A stretch of DNA of 64,000 nucleotides from NCBI GenBank assembly GCA_041739345.1, contig JBGSNZ010000014.1, positions 1-64,000 of the forward strand, in the 5' to 3' direction. The notes below the pieces were generated by a model. The model saw only the letters and a program-made list of their open reading frames with translations. It searched no databases and had not been told where the DNA came from. This document shows positions 61,557-64,000 of this stretch, one piece after another. Position numbers and translations under genes: made by a program. Every line of letters begins with the position of its first letter. Positions within the stretch are counted from its first letter, which is position 1. The stretch is from DIGJ01 sp041739345. GTDB lineage: Bacteria > Bacillota > Clostridia > Lachnospirales > Lachnospiraceae.

Positions 61557-61865
61557 ATGGCAGTGAATGAAAAAAAAGAAGTAGAGCCTAGAAAATTACA
61601 GGCACTTGGAATGATAGAAACCTATGGTCTAACTGCAAGCTTTGAAGCAGCAGATGCGATGTTAAAGTCAGCAGATGTATCGTTAGTTGGACAAGAAAAA
61701 ATTGGAGCAGGACTTGTAACGATATTTGTGGAAGGCGATGTAGGAGCAGTTAAGGCAGCAACGGAAGCAGGAAGTGAAGCAGCATCCAGAATCGGACAGG
61801 TGGTAAGTGTACATGTCATTCCACGACCTCATGGAAGCGTTGGAGAATTTATGCCTAAACTTTAA
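61557..61865 (+). CDS. BMC-H shell protein, type B copy 2
   Basis: The 102-residue product is nearly identical to B copy 1 across the BMC domain (LQALGMIETYGLTASFEAAD, GQEKIGAGLVTIFVEGDVG) but has a different N-terminal extension (AVNEKKEVEPRK). AAGGAGTG precedes the start. It completes the tandem A-B-A-B shell group. Confidence 0.95.
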   Translation: MAVNEKKEVEPRKLQALGMIETYGLTASFEAADAMLKSADVSLVGQEKIGAGLVTIFVEGDVGAVKAATEAGSEAASRIGQVVSVHVIPRPHGSVGEFMPKL

Positions 61866-61894
61866 ATCGGAGGCGCAAATTAAGCGAAAAAATC

Positions 61895-62539
61895 ATGATG
61901 TATTATAATATTACTGAGGAACAACTGATTCGTATTGTTACAGATGCTGTTTTAAATGAAGGAAAGAAAACAAATCGTACCGTGCCGACCGGAATATCGG
62001 TCCGACATATTCATCTGTCAAGGGAAGATGTAGAATATCTTTTTGGAAAAAACTATCAATTAACACCTAAAAAAATATTGAGTCAACCAGGGCAGTTTGC
62101 CTGTGAAGAAACACTTGAGCTGGTTGGACCCAAAGGATGTATCAAAAATGTACGAATTCTTGGACCAGAAAGAAATGTTAGTCAGGTAGAAGTATCCGTA
62201 ACCGATGCAAGAATACTTGGGATTAAAGCAATGTTACGTTCCTCTGGAGATGTATCAGGGACACCAGGTATTACGCTTAGAGGACCAAATGGTGATTTGG
62301 CTTTAACACAAGGAACGATTATCGCAGATCGACATATTCACATGACGAATGAGGATGCCAATCGTTTTGGAGTAAAAAATGGCGACCGTGTAAAAGTGAA
62401 GATTGGTGGAGTAAAGCCTGGAACAATGGAGGGAGTTACCATTCGCGTCAGTGATTCCTATTGTTTGGATTTTCATATCGATACGGATGAAGGAAATGCA
62501 TTTATGATGAATCAGGGGCAACTGGTAACTGTATTATAA
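61895..62539 (+). CDS. pduL: BMC phosphotransacylase PduL
   Basis: The 214-residue product has two PTAC-type half-domains with their metal-binding His motifs (ISVRHIHLSREDVEYLFG and IIADRHIHMTNEDANRFG) and the conserved FACEETLELVGPKGCIKNVRILGPERN. An N-terminal helix (YYNITEEQLIRIVTDAVLNE) serves as an encapsulation peptide. It turns acyl-CoA and phosphate into acyl-phosphate and free CoA, so it recycles CoA inside the shell. It follows the shell genes. Confidence 0.94.
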   Translation: MMYYNITEEQLIRIVTDAVLNEGKKTNRTVPTGISVRHIHLSREDVEYLFGKNYQLTPKKILSQPGQFACEETLELVGPKGCIKNVRILGPERNVSQVEVSVTDARILGIKAMLRSSGDVSGTPGITLRGPNGDLALTQGTIIADRHIHMTNEDANRFGVKNGDRVKVKIGGVKPGTMEGVTIRVSDSYCLDFHIDTDEGNAFMMNQGQLVTVL

Positions 62540-62585
62540 TAGTAAGGAGAAAGAATGCCGCGAAGCGGCAGTATGGGTGTAATAT

Positions 62586-62846
62586 ATGATTCTTGGAACC
62601 GTAGTTGGAACCGTCGTATCTACTCGCAAAATGCAAAGTCTTGTTGGTTATAAACTTTTGATGATTAAACCTCTATATGGAGGGGAAGATCATATGCTTG
62701 TAGCGGGCGATACAATTGGAGCTGGTATTGGAGAAATGGTACTCGTTACAACCGATGAAACAACCCAGTATGCAATCGATCGGAAAGCCCCGATTGATGC
62801 TTTTATTGTAGGTATCGTTGATTCACCTCCTATTATAGGAAAATAA
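62586..62846 (+). CDS. EutN/CcmL-type BMC vertex protein
   Basis: The 86-residue product is a BMC pentamer protein: MILGTVVGTVVSTRKMQSLVG, GYKLLMIKPL, GDTIGAGIGEMVLVTTDE, and PIDAFIVGIVD. Five copies cap the vertices of the icosahedral shell. A GCCGC-GAA-GCGGC hairpin lies just upstream (62556-62568), which may affect translation. Confidence 0.94.
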   Translation: MILGTVVGTVVSTRKMQSLVGYKLLMIKPLYGGEDHMLVAGDTIGAGIGEMVLVTTDETTQYAIDRKAPIDAFIVGIVDSPPIIGK

Positions 62847-62897
62847 AGCCAGCAAGTGCCACCAATCGCACATGTGAGAAAGGGTGAAAGAATATTA

Positions 62898-64000
62898 ATG
62901 AAAGTAGTTATCATTGGCAGTATAGCAGCAGGAGTTTTGGCAGCACATAAAATTGCAGCAGGCAACCCTTCGGTTCAAATATGTATATACGAAAGAGAAG
63001 GCTTTTATACCTGTGGTAATTGCGGGCTGCCACATTACCTTAGCGAGAACATGGAAGTATTAAAGGAAGCGATCTGTTCCAAAGAAAATGAACTAAAAAA
63101 AGAAGGAATCGAAGCGCATTTAGCGCATGAAGTTACGCAAATTAGTCCTGCTTCAAAGCAGTTGACGGTTCATGATTTGGAAAATAATCGTACCTTTACA
63201 GACAGTTACGACAAATTAGTAATAGCAACAGGTTCACGCAATCTGATACCAAACGTGCCAGGAGCAGACAAAGTAGGTGTTCAGGTATTTAAAAGTGTAA
63301 AAGATCTAATCTTTTTGAAAGAATATACAAAGACACCTTATGTGAAAGACATTTGCATACTAGGTGGAAGCTACGCAGGACTTGAGATTGCAAAAGCATT
63401 TCTAAAATTAGGACGTAAGGTTCGAATCATTGAAAAAGAAAATAAACTTCTTCCAGATTTTGATGCTGAAGTAAGTGAAAAAATACAGCAGGAATTATTA
63501 CAAGAAGGGGTACAGTTCCAATTGGGCGAAACCGTTCGTAGCTTTCTTGGACGTACCTATATAGAAAAAGTCGAAACAACACATGGAAGCTATGACTGTG
63601 ATCTTTGCATTGTAGCAATAGGGGTAAAAGCAAACAGTGAGATTGCATCTGGCATAGGAGTTGATATAGATGCCAATGGAGCAATTTTAATTGATGACAA
63701 TTTAGAGACAAGTGTAAAAGATATTTATGCGGTAGGTGATTGTGCCGTTTGCAAAAAAGGTACAAAACATACGTCCTCTTTCCGCGTTGCGAATGTGGAA
63801 ATTGCACGTACAGGACTTACAGAGGAAGAAGCGAAAAGAGCAAACCTTCGGGTGAAAAGTACGATTGCTAGCAGTAATGACCGCCCGGGAATCTGTCCGA
63901 ATCCAAATAAAGTAACAATTAAGTTAATTTATGATGCTAGTACTCGCCAGGTATTAGGGGCGCAAGCATGGGGAAAGAAAAATGTATCTGCGCGAATCAA
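62898..64000 (+). CDS. FAD-dependent CoA-disulfide-reductase/NADH-oxidase-like protein, partial
   Basis: ATG at 62898 opens a frame still open at the window edge (367 codons). It has FAD-binding (VVIIGSIAAGVLAAHKIAAG), a redox-Cys region (FYTCGNCGLPHYLSENM), LVIATGSRNLIPNVPG, NAD-binding (ICILGGSYAGLEIAKAFLKLG) and YAVGDCAVCKKG. This matches the NADH oxidase/CoA-disulfide reductase class of flavoproteins. Only the C-terminal dimerisation part is missing. It follows the vertex gene by about 50 bases, so it may reoxidise NADH or handle CoA thiols in the pathway. Confidence 0.85.
   Translation, partial: MKVVIIGSIAAGVLAAHKIAAGNPSVQICIYEREGFYTCGNCGLPHYLSENMEVLKEAICSKENELKKEGIEAHLAHEVTQISPASKQLTVHDLENNRTFTDSYDKLVIATGSRNLIPNVPGADKVGVQVFKSVKDLIFLKEYTKTPYVKDICILGGSYAGLEIAKAFLKLGRKVRIIEKENKLLPDFDAEVSEKIQQELLQEGVQFQLGETVRSFLGRTYIEKVETTHGSYDCDLCIVAIGVKANSEIASGIGVDIDANGAILIDDNLETSVKDIYAVGDCAVCKKGTKHTSSFRVANVEIARTGLTEEEAKRANLRVKSTIASSNDRPGICPNPNKVTIKLIYDASTRQVLGAQAWGKKNVSARI

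Noticed and set aside
60969..61819. Long minus-strand frames over the BMC-H genes
   Set aside because: They are mirror images of repetitive shell genes (AAS/PTS-rich translations) and recur because the shell genes are duplicated.
50328..64000. Assignment of the locus as pdu, eut or glycyl-radical BMC
   Set aside because: No diol dehydratase, ethanolamine ammonia-lyase or glycyl-radical enzyme is present in the window.

Overview
The window is low-GC DNA with strong GGAGG-type ribosome binding sites, many intrinsic terminators, sigma-A-like promoters and gene families typical of anaerobic Firmicutes. I read it as a Lachnospiraceae / Clostridium cluster XIV-like chromosome; this is inference from gene content, not a species call. 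No rRNA, tRNA or CRISPR array was seen.

1-10 kb: a cut-off gene end, relics of a tyrosine recombinase and a MATE pump, then an intact MATE exporter behind a promoter plus leader terminator, a RelA/SpoT-type (p)ppGpp synthetase, and a peptide-sensing/export module (OmpR regulator, histidine kinase, ABC ATPase, FtsX-like permease). 10-20 kb: a transglutaminase-like protein, an AraC regulator paired with a short presenilin-like GxGD membrane protease, a membrane XRE regulator, a penicillin-binding-protein-like hydrolase, a minus-strand group (27-aa peptide, HMA-like protein, cold-shock protein), a lipoprotein apparently started by AUU, a 45-aa membrane protein with an ICMT-type methyltransferase, a MarR regulator and a sigma/anti-sigma pair. 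20-30 kb: a relic ABC gene start, a complete spermidine/putrescine potABCD operon, a Fic protein, and a GNAT gene split by a complete IS66 element with a clean 8-bp target duplication.

30-50 kb: two exported or membrane-anchored minus-strand proteins, a second ABC permease/ATPase plus two-component system, an ABC-F ATPase, lrgA/lrgB-like genes, a lone hypB-like gene, small membrane and conserved-domain proteins (DUF2798, DUF1905, YkgJ, pentapeptide repeat), a LysR relic, an XRE-AbrB regulator with an acyltransferase and ABC-2 transporter, a DUF2087 regulator and a GNAT.

50.3-64 kb (runs off the end): a bacterial microcompartment (BMC) locus. It holds a cupin, a DUF1537 acid-sugar kinase, an Asp/Glu-racemase-like protein, a TRAP DctPQM uptake system, a FadR-type GntR regulator, a BKACE (DUF849) enzyme, a class II aldolase with a C-terminal encapsulation-type helix, a CoA-acylating aldehyde dehydrogenase with an N-terminal one, four BMC-H shell proteins (a tandem duplication of a two-gene pair), PduL, an EutN/CcmL vertex protein and a CoA-disulfide-reductase-like flavoprotein. 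The likely scheme is: TRAP uptake of an acid, activation by the kinase, cleavage by an encapsulated aldolase to an aldehyde, then aldehyde to acyl-CoA to acyl-phosphate. No diol dehydratase, glycyl-radical enzyme or ethanolamine lyase is visible. The combination suggests an acid-sugar BMC of a type I do not recognise. A repeated sequence, AAACRTAGGATGTTT, marks its upstream control regions, and a separate 12-bp-arm palindrome precedes the gntR gene.
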